From assembly GCA_020637635.1 (NCBI GenBank), contig JACKKB010000006.1, forward strand, positions 186,001 to 250,000: a stretch of DNA of 64,000 nucleotides, given 5' to 3'. Positions 8,015 through 15,906 of this stretch are shown here, in pieces. The stretch comes from Albidovulum sp. (GTDB lineage: Bacteria > Pseudomonadota > Alphaproteobacteria > Rhodobacterales > Rhodobacteraceae). The translations under genes were made by a program, and so were the position numbers. A model generated the notes under the pieces. It was not told where the DNA came from. It saw only the letters and a program-made list of their open reading frames with translations, and did not search any database. Position 1 is the first letter of the stretch. Each line of letters opens with the position of its first letter.

Positions 8015-10171
8015 TCAGCCGCCGCCCCCTGAACCGCCGCCATCCCCGAGTGCCGCGGAAACCGGACCGAGAATGGCCGCCTTGCCGCCCCGGGCCTGCC
8101 ACTGCACAAGCGCCCCGACCGTTGCCGCATCGGCATGGCCGAACAGGACGACCCGCCCGACCCGCTCCGCCTCGAAGGCGGCGCGGTCGAGAGAGCGTGC
8201 GATCGTCTCGGGGCTCTCGCCGCCGCTGTCGAGATCGCGGTAGATTGCCATCGCCGGCACGCTTTCGCGCTCAGCGGCCTGCAGCGCCGGATTGAGCCCC
8301 CGCGACCAGGTGACGAGCCCGAGCCCCTCCGGGGCGAGCATCGAGACGAGGTGCTGGGCGGTCTGTCGGTCGCTCTGGAAGGCGGCGTCGGGGCTGGCGA
8401 TGACCGCGACCGCCCCGGGCACCAGCCCGATGGCGCCCTCGTAGGCCACCTCGAGATCGGAGGCCGTCGCGTCTGCCGGCAGGACCGGCAGGTCGAGCGC
8501 GACCTCAAGCCCGGCGGCGCGGAATGCCGCCGCGCGCGCCGCGGGATCGCTGCCGAGCGGATCGACGGCCAGGGTGAGTGCGACCCCGGCCGCGGCGAGC
8601 GTCCGGGCCGCGGTCAAGGCCGCCGCATCGCCGCTGTCGCGCAGCACGACCGCCAGGAGCGGCCGGCCATCTGGGTTCGCAAAGGCAGCGGCAAAGCGCG
8701 TCAGGGCGGGATCCACGGGTTCGGCCTTGGGCGCCGTGAGGATGAGCGGCTTGCCCGGCAGCGCGGGCTTTGGCCCGGCTTCGGGCAGCACCGCCCCGGC
8801 GGCCCCCTCGCCTTCGGTATTGCCGCCGATGGGCGGTGCCCCGGCCCCGGCGCCGGCGGCGCCAACCGCGGGCAGGCGGTTGATCTTCACGCCGGGGACC
8901 GAGCGGTTGAAACCGGGCTGCGGCGCCGAGGGCGCAACGGCGATGATCCGCGGCGTCACCGCGGCCGGGGCCTCGGGCGAGACGGCGCCATCGGCCGGCG
9001 CGGCATCGCCGCCGCCGATCTGCGGCAGGCGCGAGCTTGGAACCGTGGCGAAGCCGGGCTGCGGCGCCGGGGCCAGCGGCGCGGCCCCCGGTGCCGGAAT
9101 GATCTCGGGCTCGGGTTCGGACGCCGGAGCCCCGGGGATGATTTCCGGCAATGCCGCAGGTTCGGCGGGGGCAGGTTCGGCGGGGACGGCATCGGGGGTC
9201 GCGGGTTCTGGGGCCACGGGTTCTGGAGTCGCGGGTTCAGGACTCGCGGGTTCAGGAGTCGCGGGTTCAGAGCCACGGGTTCTGGGGCCACGGGTTCGGT
9301 GGTCAGCTGAGGCTCGGGTTGCAGCGCAGACGCGACTTCGGCGGGCTGGCGCCGGGTGGCGAGGCCACGGGCGCCGCGTCGGGCGCCGGCTGCGGGGGCA
9401 GATCAGGGGCCCCGGCCTCGCCGGGCGGCGGGACCGGAACGGCGGCCTCGGCCTCCGGCGCCGGGGCGCGGCACCTTCGGAAGCGATCAGAGCCGCCGGC
9501 GCCTCGGGCGCGGTGCTCCTGACCGAAGGCGCCGCGGCTTCGGCTTCGGTTTCAGGCGCGGCGGGCGATGCGGCATCGGCCGGCGCGGGCAGGTCGGGCG
9601 TCGCTGGCGCATCGGGCACGGCCGGTGCTGCGGCCTGAGGCTGCAGCGCGACGGGTGCCGCAGCTTCGGCGGCGGGCGCGGGAAGTGCCCTCGCCCTCAG
9701 GCGCGCTCAGCGCCTGCGCCGTCGCGGTGCCGACCTCGGGACCGGCGCCGGTTCGGCAGCCGGCGCCAGGGTCTCGGCGCTCGGCTCGGGAAGGCGCTCC
9801 GGCGCAGGCTGCGGCGTGATGCCCTCGTCCGCGGCCACAGGCGCGGCCGGCTGAACCGAAGATGGCGCCGGTTCGAGCGCGGCCACGGCCTCGCTTGCCG
9901 GTTCGGGCGCGCTCTCCCCGGGGGCCGCCTCGGGGGCCGCCTCGGGTGCGGCCGCCTCGGGGGCGGCTGCAGGCGCGGATGCCGCCTCGGCTGCGGGCGC
10001 CTCGGCTGCGGGCGCCTCGGATGCGGGCGCGGCCGGAGCCTCGGCTGGCGCCGGCGCGATGCCAAGCTCGGGCATCGGCGAGGCGAAGGGAATGACCAGC
10101 GTCACACCGACGAGACTGGCCGCGGACAGGCCCGCGCCATAGATCAATCCGGTAAGAAAGCCTCTGCCCAC
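8015..10171 (-). pseudogene. yibQ: Divergent polysaccharide deacetylase (YibQ-like), linker frame broken
   Basis: The gene reads from a GTG at 10171 (VGRGFLTGLIYGAG, membrane anchor, with GGAGG 8 bases upstream) to a stop at 8015. The C-terminal ~230 residues are an intact divergent polysaccharide deacetylase domain (DUF610/PF04748): RPLLAVVLRDSGDAAALTAA, then LTLAVDPLGSD and LEVALDLPVLP. Between anchor and domain lies a very long Ala/Pro-rich linker. The main frame meets a TGA at 9709-9707. Nearby segments read naturally only in other frames, for example QALSAPEGEGTS near 9700-9740, PDLPPQPAPDAAP near 9370-9420 and LQPEPQLTTEPVAPEPVA near 9275-9330. At least one slip, at 9270, is proved by repeat phase. 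An undisturbed piece, 8015-9619, remains open. A yibQ gene between trpE and trpGDC is known in Rhodobacter relatives. Decay and sequencing error are both possible. Confidence 0.75.
9203..9297. repeat. 15-bp coding repeat in the yibQ linker, one unit 14 bp
   Basis: About six units of gggttctggggccac-type sequence encode EPxxP pentapeptides on the minus strand. Units start at 9203, 9218, 9233, 9248, 9263 and 9277. All are 15 bp except the one at 9263-9276, which is 14 bp: ttcagagcc replaces ttcaggagtc. The missing base shifts the reading frame, so the EPVAPEPVA units above it and the EPATPEPASPEP units below it are in different frames. Confidence 0.88.
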
Positions 10172-10215
10172 GTCCGCCTCCGACGCAACTCTTATTTCCT
10201 TGGCCCGCTTCCGCC

Positions 10216-10247
10216 TTGACCCGACGGGCGTGCTCTGACCATTTATA
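10216..10247 (+). promoter_or_regulatory. Candidate promoter for trpG-trpD-ung
   Basis: In the 156-bp divergent gap between yibQ and trpG, TTGACC at 10216-10221 is followed about 18-20 bases later by the AT-rich CATTTATAG, one of few AT-rich stretches nearby. This is a reasonable sigma-70-type -35/-10 pair about 80 bp upstream of the trpG start. No leader peptide rich in Trp codons follows. Confidence 0.4.
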
Positions 10248-10327
10248 GCCCGACATGCCCGCGGGTTCACCCCCGGATCGTGCCCGACGCCGACGACAGT
10301 ATCGCACCGCCACACGAGAACAACACC

Positions 10328-10921
10328 ATGCTGCTCCTGATCGACAACTACGACAGCTTTACCTACAACCTCGTGCACTATTTCGGCGAGCTCGGCGCCG
10401 ATGTCGAGGTGCGGCGCAACGACGCGCTCGACGTGCAGCAGGCGATGGCGATGCATCCGGGCGCGATCGTTCTCTCGCCGGGGCCCTGCGATCCCGCCCA
10501 GGCCGGCATCTGCCTGGCGCTGACCGCGGCCGCGGCCGAGACGAAGGTGCCGCTTCTCGGGGTCTGTCTCGGCCATCAGACCATCGGCGAGGCCTTCGGC
10601 GGCAAGGTCGTGCGCTGCCACGAGATCGTGCATGGCAAGATGGGAACGGTCCACCACGCGGGCAAGGGCGTCTTCGCCGGCCTGCCCTCGCCCTTCCTCG
10701 CCACCCGCTATCATTCGCTCGTGGTCGAACGCGAGAGCCTGCCCGATTGCCTCGAGATCACCGCCTGGCTCGAGGATGGCACGATCATGGGGCTCCGGCA
10801 CCGCGAGCTGCCGATCGAGGGGGTGCAGTTCCACCCCGAATCCATCGCCTCGGAACATGGCCACCGGATGCTGCAGACCTTCCTCGAAACCGCGGGCCTG
10901 CCCCTGGCGGTGCCGGCATGA
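10328..10921 (+). CDS. trpG: Anthranilate synthase component II (glutamine amidotransferase)
   Basis: A 197-residue class I glutamine amidotransferase that supplies ammonia to TrpE. The start chosen, MLLLIDNYDSFTYNL, is the family's standard N-terminus; an earlier in-frame ATG at 10280 would add 16 unrelated residues. The catalytic Cys lies in LLGVCLGHQTIGE, the His/Glu pair in GVQFHPES, and the oxyanion motif in SPGPCDP. The stop overlaps the trpD start by 4 bp (ATGA), so the two are translationally coupled. Confidence 0.96.
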   Translation: MLLLIDNYDSFTYNLVHYFGELGADVEVRRNDALDVQQAMAMHPGAIVLSPGPCDPAQAGICLALTAAAAETKVPLLGVCLGHQTIGEAFGGKVVRCHEIVHGKMGTVHHAGKGVFAGLPSPFLATRYHSLVVERESLPDCLEITAWLEDGTIMGLRHRELPIEGVQFHPESIASEHGHRMLQTFLETAGLPLAVPA

Positions 10922-11934
10922 GCGACGAGCTGCGCCCGCTGATCGGCATCGCCGCCGACCGGGCCCTGACCCGGGCCGAAGCCGAGGCTGCCTTCGAGGC
11001 GCTTTTCGAGGGCACCGCGACACCGAGCCAGATGGGCGGTTTCCTGATGGCGCTCAGGACCCGCGGCGAGACCGTCGAGGAGATCGCCGCGGCCGCGCGC
11101 GTGATGCGGGCGAAATGCCACGCCGTGCGCGCGCCCGAGCGGGCCATCGACATCGTCGGCACCGGCGGCGACGGCAAGGGCACGCTCAACATCTCGACCG
11201 CGACGGCCTTTGTCGTTGCCGGTGCCGGGGTCGTCGTGGCCAAGCACGGCAACCGCAACCTGAGTTCCAGATCCGGCGCCGCCGATGCCCTCACGCAGAT
11301 GGGCGTGAACGTGATGATCGGCCCGGAAGCCGTTGAAAGGGCTCTGCAAAGCTGCGGAATCGCCTTCATGATGGCGCCCATGCACCATCCCGCAATCCGT
11401 CATGTCATGCCGACCCGGTCCGAGCTTGGCACGCGCACCGTCTTCAACCTGCTCGGGCCGCTCACCAACCCCGCCGGGGTCAAGCGGCAACTGACCGGCG
11501 CGTTTTCGGCGCGCTGGATCCGGCCGATGGCCGAGACGCTCGGCCAGCTTGGCTCCGAGACCGCCTGGATCGTGCACGGAGCGGACGGCACCGACGAGAT
11601 CTCCATCGCCGGGCCCACGGCCGTCGCCGCGCTGGAGGCGGGAACCGTGCGCGAGTTCACGCTGCACCCCGAGGACGCGGGCCTGCCGGTGCATCCGTTC
11701 GAGGCGATCATGGGCGGCACGCCCGAGCAGAACGCACAGGCCTTCCGCGCACTGCTCGGCGGGCAGAGCGGGGCCTTTCGCGATGCTGTGCTCCTGAACA
11801 GCGCCGCGGCACTGGTCATCGCCGGGGCTGCGGCGGACCTGAAGGAGGGTGTCGCGCGGGCCGGCGAAAGCATCGACAGCGGCGCCGCCCGGGCCAGGAT
11901 CGAGGCGCTGGCCCGGGCGACGCAGGCGGCATGA
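10918..11934 (+). CDS. trpD: Anthranilate phosphoribosyltransferase
   Basis: A 338-residue enzyme that transfers the phosphoribosyl group of PRPP to anthranilate, the second step of tryptophan synthesis. The family's PRPP loop is seen in VGTGGDGKGTLNISTATAF, followed by KHGNRNLSSRSGAADAL (anthranilate/PRPP contacts) and NLLGPLTNPA. The ATG at 10918 overlaps the trpG stop, and its own TGA overlaps the ung ATG (ATGA at 11931), so trpG-trpD-ung are coupled. Confidence 0.96.
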   Translation: MSDELRPLIGIAADRALTRAEAEAAFEALFEGTATPSQMGGFLMALRTRGETVEEIAAAARVMRAKCHAVRAPERAIDIVGTGGDGKGTLNISTATAFVVAGAGVVVAKHGNRNLSSRSGAADALTQMGVNVMIGPEAVERALQSCGIAFMMAPMHHPAIRHVMPTRSELGTRTVFNLLGPLTNPAGVKRQLTGAFSARWIRPMAETLGQLGSETAWIVHGADGTDEISIAGPTAVAALEAGTVREFTLHPEDAGLPVHPFEAIMGGTPEQNAQAFRALLGGQSGAFRDAVLLNSAAALVIAGAAADLKEGVARAGESIDSGAARARIEALARATQAA

Positions 11935-12572
11935 TCCCCGCCGCCTGGGCACATCTGCGCTTCTTCTCCGAGAGCTGGCCCGCGCTCAGGGCCCGGATCG
12001 ACGCAGAGACGGTGCCGGTCTACCCGCCCGACCGGCAGCGTTTCGCTGCGCTGCAAGCCTGTCCGCCCGAAGCCGTGCGGGTCATCATCCTCGGTCAGGA
12101 CCCCTATCACACGGCAGGAAAGGCCGATGGGCTGGCGTTTTCGATCGCCGGCGCATTTGCCGGACGTCTGGGCAGCCTTGGAAATATATTCAAGGAGTTG
12201 CAGGACGATCTTGGAGTGAATCGCACCGGCACCGGGCTGCAGGACTGGGCGCGGCAGGGGGTCCTGCTTCTCAACACCGCGCTCTCGGTGCCCGAGGGAC
12301 GGCCCGGCGGGCATGCGCGAATCGGCTGGGAGCGGCTGGTGAGCGAGGTGCTTGCGCTTCTCGACCGTCAGCCGCGGGCGGTCCTGCTCTGGGGCGCGCC
12401 GGCGCAGAGGATCGGGGCGCGCTGCCTGACCCATCCCGACCATCTCAGGATCGCCTCCGCGCATCCCTCGCCGCTTTCGGCGCATCGCGGGTTCTTCGGT
12501 TCGCGCCCCTTCGGCCGGGTCAATGCCTGGTTGCGCGCGCAGGGCACGGCGCCGATCGACTGGGCGGGCTGA
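11931..12572 (+). CDS. ung: Uracil-DNA glycosylase, family 1
   Basis: A 213-residue base-excision repair enzyme that removes uracil from DNA. The family 1 water-activating motif is ILGQDPYHTAGKADG. The uracil-binding Asn lies in LLNTALSVPEG, and the DNA-intercalation loop with the catalytic His is HPSPLSAHRGFFG. It overlaps trpD by 4 bp and precedes trpC by 76 bp, so a DNA-repair gene sits inside the trp operon. The gap before trpC carries GGGTATTTGCGCAGCAAAGAAG, a sequence resembling a dispersed element I associate with Rhodobacteraceae intergenic DNA. Confidence 0.95.
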   Translation: MIPAAWAHLRFFSESWPALRARIDAETVPVYPPDRQRFAALQACPPEAVRVIILGQDPYHTAGKADGLAFSIAGAFAGRLGSLGNIFKELQDDLGVNRTGTGLQDWARQGVLLLNTALSVPEGRPGGHARIGWERLVSEVLALLDRQPRAVLLWGAPAQRIGARCLTHPDHLRIASAHPSPLSAHRGFFGSRPFGRVNAWLRAQGTAPIDWAG

Positions 12573-12648
12573 AGCCGCGGGACGGGTATTTGCGCAGCAA
12601 AGAAGCCGAGGGCTTTTCGTGGCGGTACGGGGCGGATAAGACGAGGTC

Positions 12649-13446
12649 ATGGACATTCTCGACCGGATCAGGGCCTACAAGCTCGACGAAATTGCCGCCG
12701 CCAAGGCGCTGCGCCCGCTCTCGTCGATCGAGGCGGCGGCCCGTGAGGCCGGGCCGCCGCGCGGCTTTGCCGCGGCACTCGCCGGGGCCGCGGCGGAGGG
12801 CTACGGGCTCATTGCCGAGATCAAGAAGGCGAGCCCCTCGAAGGGACTGATCCGCGCCGATTTCGATCCGCCGGCCCTGGCGCGGGCCTATGCGGCGGGA
12901 GGCGCCTGCTGTCTTTCGGTGCTGACCGATGGGCCATCGTTCGAGGGGGCGCCGGAGTTCCTGACGGCAGCGCGGGCGGCGGTGCCTCTGCCGGCGCTGC
13001 GCAAGGATTTCCTCTTTGACACCTATCAGGTCGCCGAGGCGCGGGCCTGGGGGGCGGATTGCATCCTGATCATCATGGCCGCCGTCGGCGATGCGCTCGC
13101 CGCCGAGCTCGAGGATGCGGCGACGGGCATGGGGATGGATGTGCTGATCGAGGTCCACGACGCGGCAGAGCTTGACCGGGCGCTGCGCCTGAAATCGAAC
13201 TTGATCGGCATAAACAACCGTAACCTCAAGACCTTCGATGTTTCTCTTGATGTGACGCGCGCGCTTGCGCCGCGCATCCCGGAGGGACGGACCGTGGTCT
13301 GTGAAAGCGGGCTCTTCACGCCCGGCGACCTGGCCGAAATGGCCGCGGTCGGGGCCCGTGCCTTTCTCGTCGGAGAGAGCCTGATGCGGCAGGCCGATGT
13401 CACGGCGGCGACGCGGGCGCTTCTTGGTCATCCGGTGGAGGGCTGA
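12649..13446 (+). CDS. trpC: Indole-3-glycerol phosphate synthase
   Basis: A 265-residue TIM-barrel enzyme that converts the carboxyphenylaminodeoxyribulose phosphate intermediate to indole-3-glycerol phosphate. Signatures: LIAEIKKASPSKGLIR (catalytic Lys and phosphate loop), LPALRKDFLFDTYQ, LIGINNRNLKTF and VCESGLFTPGD. The length is standard, with no PRAI fusion as in E. coli. moaC starts one base after its TGA. trpF, trpB and trpA are not in this window, which is usual for alphaproteobacteria with a split trp pathway. Confidence 0.96.
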   Translation: MDILDRIRAYKLDEIAAAKALRPLSSIEAAAREAGPPRGFAAALAGAAAEGYGLIAEIKKASPSKGLIRADFDPPALARAYAAGGACCLSVLTDGPSFEGAPEFLTAARAAVPLPALRKDFLFDTYQVAEARAWGADCILIIMAAVGDALAAELEDAATGMGMDVLIEVHDAAELDRALRLKSNLIGINNRNLKTFDVSLDVTRALAPRIPEGRTVVCESGLFTPGDLAEMAAVGARAFLVGESLMRQADVTAATRALLGHPVEG

Positions 13447-13447
13447 G

Positions 13448-13921
13448 ATGGCGCTCACGCATTTCGATGCCGAGGGCAATGCCCACATGGTCGATGTCTC
13501 GGACAAGGCCGTGACGTCGCGCCTGGCCACCGCCGAGGCGCGGGTGCTGATGGCGCCAGAGACCCTGGCCCTTGTCACCGAGGGGCGCGCGACGAAGGGC
13601 GACGTGCTTGGCGTGGCGCGGCTTGCCGGGATCATGGCGGCCAAGCGGACGGCGGAGCTGATCCCGCTCTGCCACCCCTTGCCGATCACCCGCGTGGCTG
13701 TCGATCTGATCGCCGATGCCGCGCTCCCAGGGGTGCGGATCGAGGCCACGGTGAAGACCACCGGCCAGACCGGGGTCGAGATGGAGGCGCTGACGGCGGC
13801 CTCCGTCGCGGCGCTCACGGTCTATGACATGCTGAAGGCGGCGGAGCGCGGCATGCGCATCGACGGATTGCGCGTGATCCTGAAAGATGGCGGCAAGTCA
13901 GGCCGTTACGAGGCGAAGTGA
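13448..13921 (+). CDS. moaC: Cyclic pyranopterin monophosphate synthase
   Basis: A 157-residue enzyme that, after MoaA, completes formation of cyclic pyranopterin monophosphate in molybdenum-cofactor synthesis. Signatures: MVDVSDKAVTSRLATAEA, AAKRTAELIPLCHPLPIT (active-site Lys/His) and TGQTGVEMEALTAASVAAL. The ATG at 13448 gives the usual MALTHFD start; longer in-frame starts lie inside trpC. Its TGA overlaps the moeA ATG (TGATG). Confidence 0.96.
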   Translation: MALTHFDAEGNAHMVDVSDKAVTSRLATAEARVLMAPETLALVTEGRATKGDVLGVARLAGIMAAKRTAELIPLCHPLPITRVAVDLIADAALPGVRIEATVKTTGQTGVEMEALTAASVAALTVYDMLKAAERGMRIDGLRVILKDGGKSGRYEAK

Positions 13922-15120
13922 TGGCATCTGGCGGGTTGATCCCGGTCGAGGAAGCGCTGGCGCGGCTCTTCGCGCTCTCCGCCCCGCTCGGGGTCGAGAC
14001 GGTTGCGCTTCGCCATGCCGCGGGCCGGGTTCTTGCCGGCGATGTCACCGCCCGGCGCGACCAGCCGCCTTTCGCCGCCTCGGCGATGGACGGCTATGCG
14101 ATCCGCGAGGAGGACCATCGCCCGGGGGCGAGGCTTGCCATCACCGGCGAGGCCGCGGCCGGCGGCCGCTTTGCCGGCCGGCTCGGCGCCGGCGAGGCGG
14201 TGCGGATCTTCACCGGCGCGCCGGTTCCCGAAGGGGCCGGGCGTGTCGTCCTGCAGGAGGACGTGACCCGCGACGGCGCCACCATCGCGCTGACCGGGCA
14301 GCTCGGGGAGGGCACCAACATTCGCCCTGCCGGGCAGGATTTCCGCGCCGGCGACCGGGTTGTGGCGCCGCGCCGGTTGAGCCCGCGCGATCTGGCTCTT
14401 CTCGCCGCGATGAACGTGCCGGACGTGACCGTCGCCCGCCGCCCGGTCGTGGCGCTCATCGCCACGGGCGATGAGCTCGTGATGCCGGGCGAGGAGCCGG
14501 GGCCCGACCAGATCATCGCCTCGAACAGTTTCGCGATCGCGGCGATGGCGGAGGCCGCCGGCGCCGAGGCGCGGCTCCTGCCGATCGCGCGCGATCGCGA
14601 GGAGAGCCTTCGCGCCGCCTTCGGGATGGCTGCGGGCGCCGATCTCGTGGTCACGATCGGCGGCGCCTCGGTCGGCGATCACGATCTGGTCGCCGATGTG
14701 GCCGCCGATCTCGGGCTCGAGCGGGCGTTCTGGAAGATCGCGATGCGGCCGGGAAAGCCGCTCATGGCCGGGCGGCTCGGGCCGGCGGTGCTGCTTGGCC
14801 TGCCGGGCAATCCGGTCTCGGCGATCGTCTGCGCGCATCTGTTTCTGGTGCCGATGCTGGCGGTGCTGCAGGGGCTGCCGCCCGCGCCCGCACCGCGCCG
14901 GCGCGCGCGGCTTGCCGAACCCGTGGGCGCGAACGGCGCGCGCGAGCACTACATGCGCGCCCGCGTCAGCGCCGGCCCCGAAGGCGCGGTCATCGCCCCC
15001 TACAGCCGCCAGGACAGCGCGCTCATCGGTATCCTGACCGAGGCGAATGCACTCCTGCTGCGCCCCGCTGGCGACCCGGCGCGGGCTGCGGGCGAGATGG
15101 TTTCCTACTTGCCGCTCTGA
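13921..15120 (+). CDS. moeA: Molybdopterin molybdenumtransferase
   Basis: A 399-residue enzyme that inserts molybdate into adenylylated molybdopterin, the last step of basic Moco formation. Motifs in order: FAASAMDGYAIR (residues ~50-65), IFTGAPVPEGA, ALIATGDELV, VTIGGASVGDHDLV (the MoCF-type pterin site) and KPLMAGRLG with GLPGNPVSA. The ATG at 13921 overlaps the moaC stop; a GTG one codon earlier is also possible. trpC, moaC and moeA form a tight block typical of Rhodobacteraceae. Confidence 0.95.
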   Translation: MASGGLIPVEEALARLFALSAPLGVETVALRHAAGRVLAGDVTARRDQPPFAASAMDGYAIREEDHRPGARLAITGEAAAGGRFAGRLGAGEAVRIFTGAPVPEGAGRVVLQEDVTRDGATIALTGQLGEGTNIRPAGQDFRAGDRVVAPRRLSPRDLALLAAMNVPDVTVARRPVVALIATGDELVMPGEEPGPDQIIASNSFAIAAMAEAAGAEARLLPIARDREESLRAAFGMAAGADLVVTIGGASVGDHDLVADVAADLGLERAFWKIAMRPGKPLMAGRLGPAVLLGLPGNPVSAIVCAHLFLVPMLAVLQGLPPAPAPRRRARLAEPVGANGAREHYMRARVSAGPEGAVIAPYSRQDSALIGILTEANALLLRPAGDPARAAGEMVSYLPL

Positions 15121-15147
15121 GCCGCCGCCGGCTGTCTCCCCGATTCG

Positions 15148-15176
15148 TTGACATGAAACGGGAACATGTGTAGAAC
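15148..15176 (+). promoter_or_regulatory. lexA promoter
   Basis: TTGACA at 15148-15153 is a perfect -35 hexamer. A 17-bp spacer leads to TAGAAC at 15171-15176 as the -10 element. The -10 overlaps the LexA box, so bound LexA would block RNA polymerase. It starts 28 bp after the moeA stop, so lexA has its own promoter. Confidence 0.7.
15162..15176 (+). promoter_or_regulatory. LexA (SOS) box
   Basis: GAACATGTGTAGAAC is a GAAC-N7-GAAC direct repeat, the complement of the GTTC-N7-GTTC box known for alphaproteobacterial LexA. It lies over the -10 region and about 44 bp upstream of the lexA ATG, as expected for autoregulation. Confidence 0.88.
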
Positions 15177-15219
15177 GGGCGCAGAACAATACGCCAAACG
15201 GCAGAGGAAGACAGGCGCA

Positions 15220-15906
15220 ATGCTGACCCGCAAGCAATTGGAACTGCTGGACTTCATCCAGAAGCGCGTGACGCGCGACGGGGTGCCGCCCTCCTTCGAC
15301 GAGATGAAGGAGGCGCTCGACCTGCGCTCCAAGTCGGGCATCCACCGGCTGATCATCGCGCTCGAGGAACGCGGCTTCATCCGCCGTCTCGCCCATCGGG
15401 CGCGGGCGATCGAGATCGTCAGACTGCCCGAGGCGATGGACAAGCCCGGCTTCACGCCAAAGGTGATCGAGGGCGACCGCAAGGCGCAGCCGCGCGGCGC
15501 GATGCCGGTCTCCGAGGTCCATGCGCTGGAACTGCCGGTGATGGGGCGGATCGCGGCCGGCGTGCCGATCGAGGCGATTTCGGAAGTGTCGCACCATGTC
15601 GCGGTGCCGGGATCGATGGTCGCCGGGCGCGGCAATCATTACGCGCTCGAGGTCAAGGGCGATTCGATGATCGAGGCCGGGATCAACGACGGCGACGTCG
15701 TGGTGATCCGCGAACAGGCGACGGCCGACAACGGCGATATCGTCGTCGCGCTCGTCGAGGGGCATGAGGCGACGCTGAAGCGGTTTCGCCGGCGCGGCGG
15801 CATGATCGCGCTCGAGGCCGCGAACCCGGCCTACGAGACGCGCGTCCTGCCCGAGGACCAGGTGAAGGTCCAGGGCCGGCTCGTCGGGCTCATCCGCAGC
15901 TACTGA
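15220..15906 (+). CDS. lexA: LexA repressor (SOS response)
   Basis: A 228-residue transcriptional repressor that cleaves itself when RecA filaments form on damaged DNA. The N-terminal winged helix (MLTRKQLELLDFIQKRV, then RSKSGIHRLIIALEERGFI) binds DNA. The C-terminal peptidase_S24 domain shows the cleavage region near VMGRIAAGVP, where Ala-Gly is the scissile bond, the catalytic Ser in KGDSMIEAGI and the Lys in EATLKRFRRRG. The ATG at 15220 is the family start. Its 3' end overlaps the convergent comEC gene by 7 bp. Confidence 0.96.
   Translation: MLTRKQLELLDFIQKRVTRDGVPPSFDEMKEALDLRSKSGIHRLIIALEERGFIRRLAHRARAIEIVRLPEAMDKPGFTPKVIEGDRKAQPRGAMPVSEVHALELPVMGRIAAGVPIEAISEVSHHVAVPGSMVAGRGNHYALEVKGDSMIEAGINDGDVVVIREQATADNGDIVVALVEGHEATLKRFRRRGGMIALEAANPAYETRVLPEDQVKVQGRLVGLIRSY

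Noticed and set aside
10172..10327. Tryptophan attenuator or leader peptide before trpG
   Set aside because: No short ORF with consecutive TGG codons and no paired terminator/antiterminator stems seen; trpE also lacks room for one.
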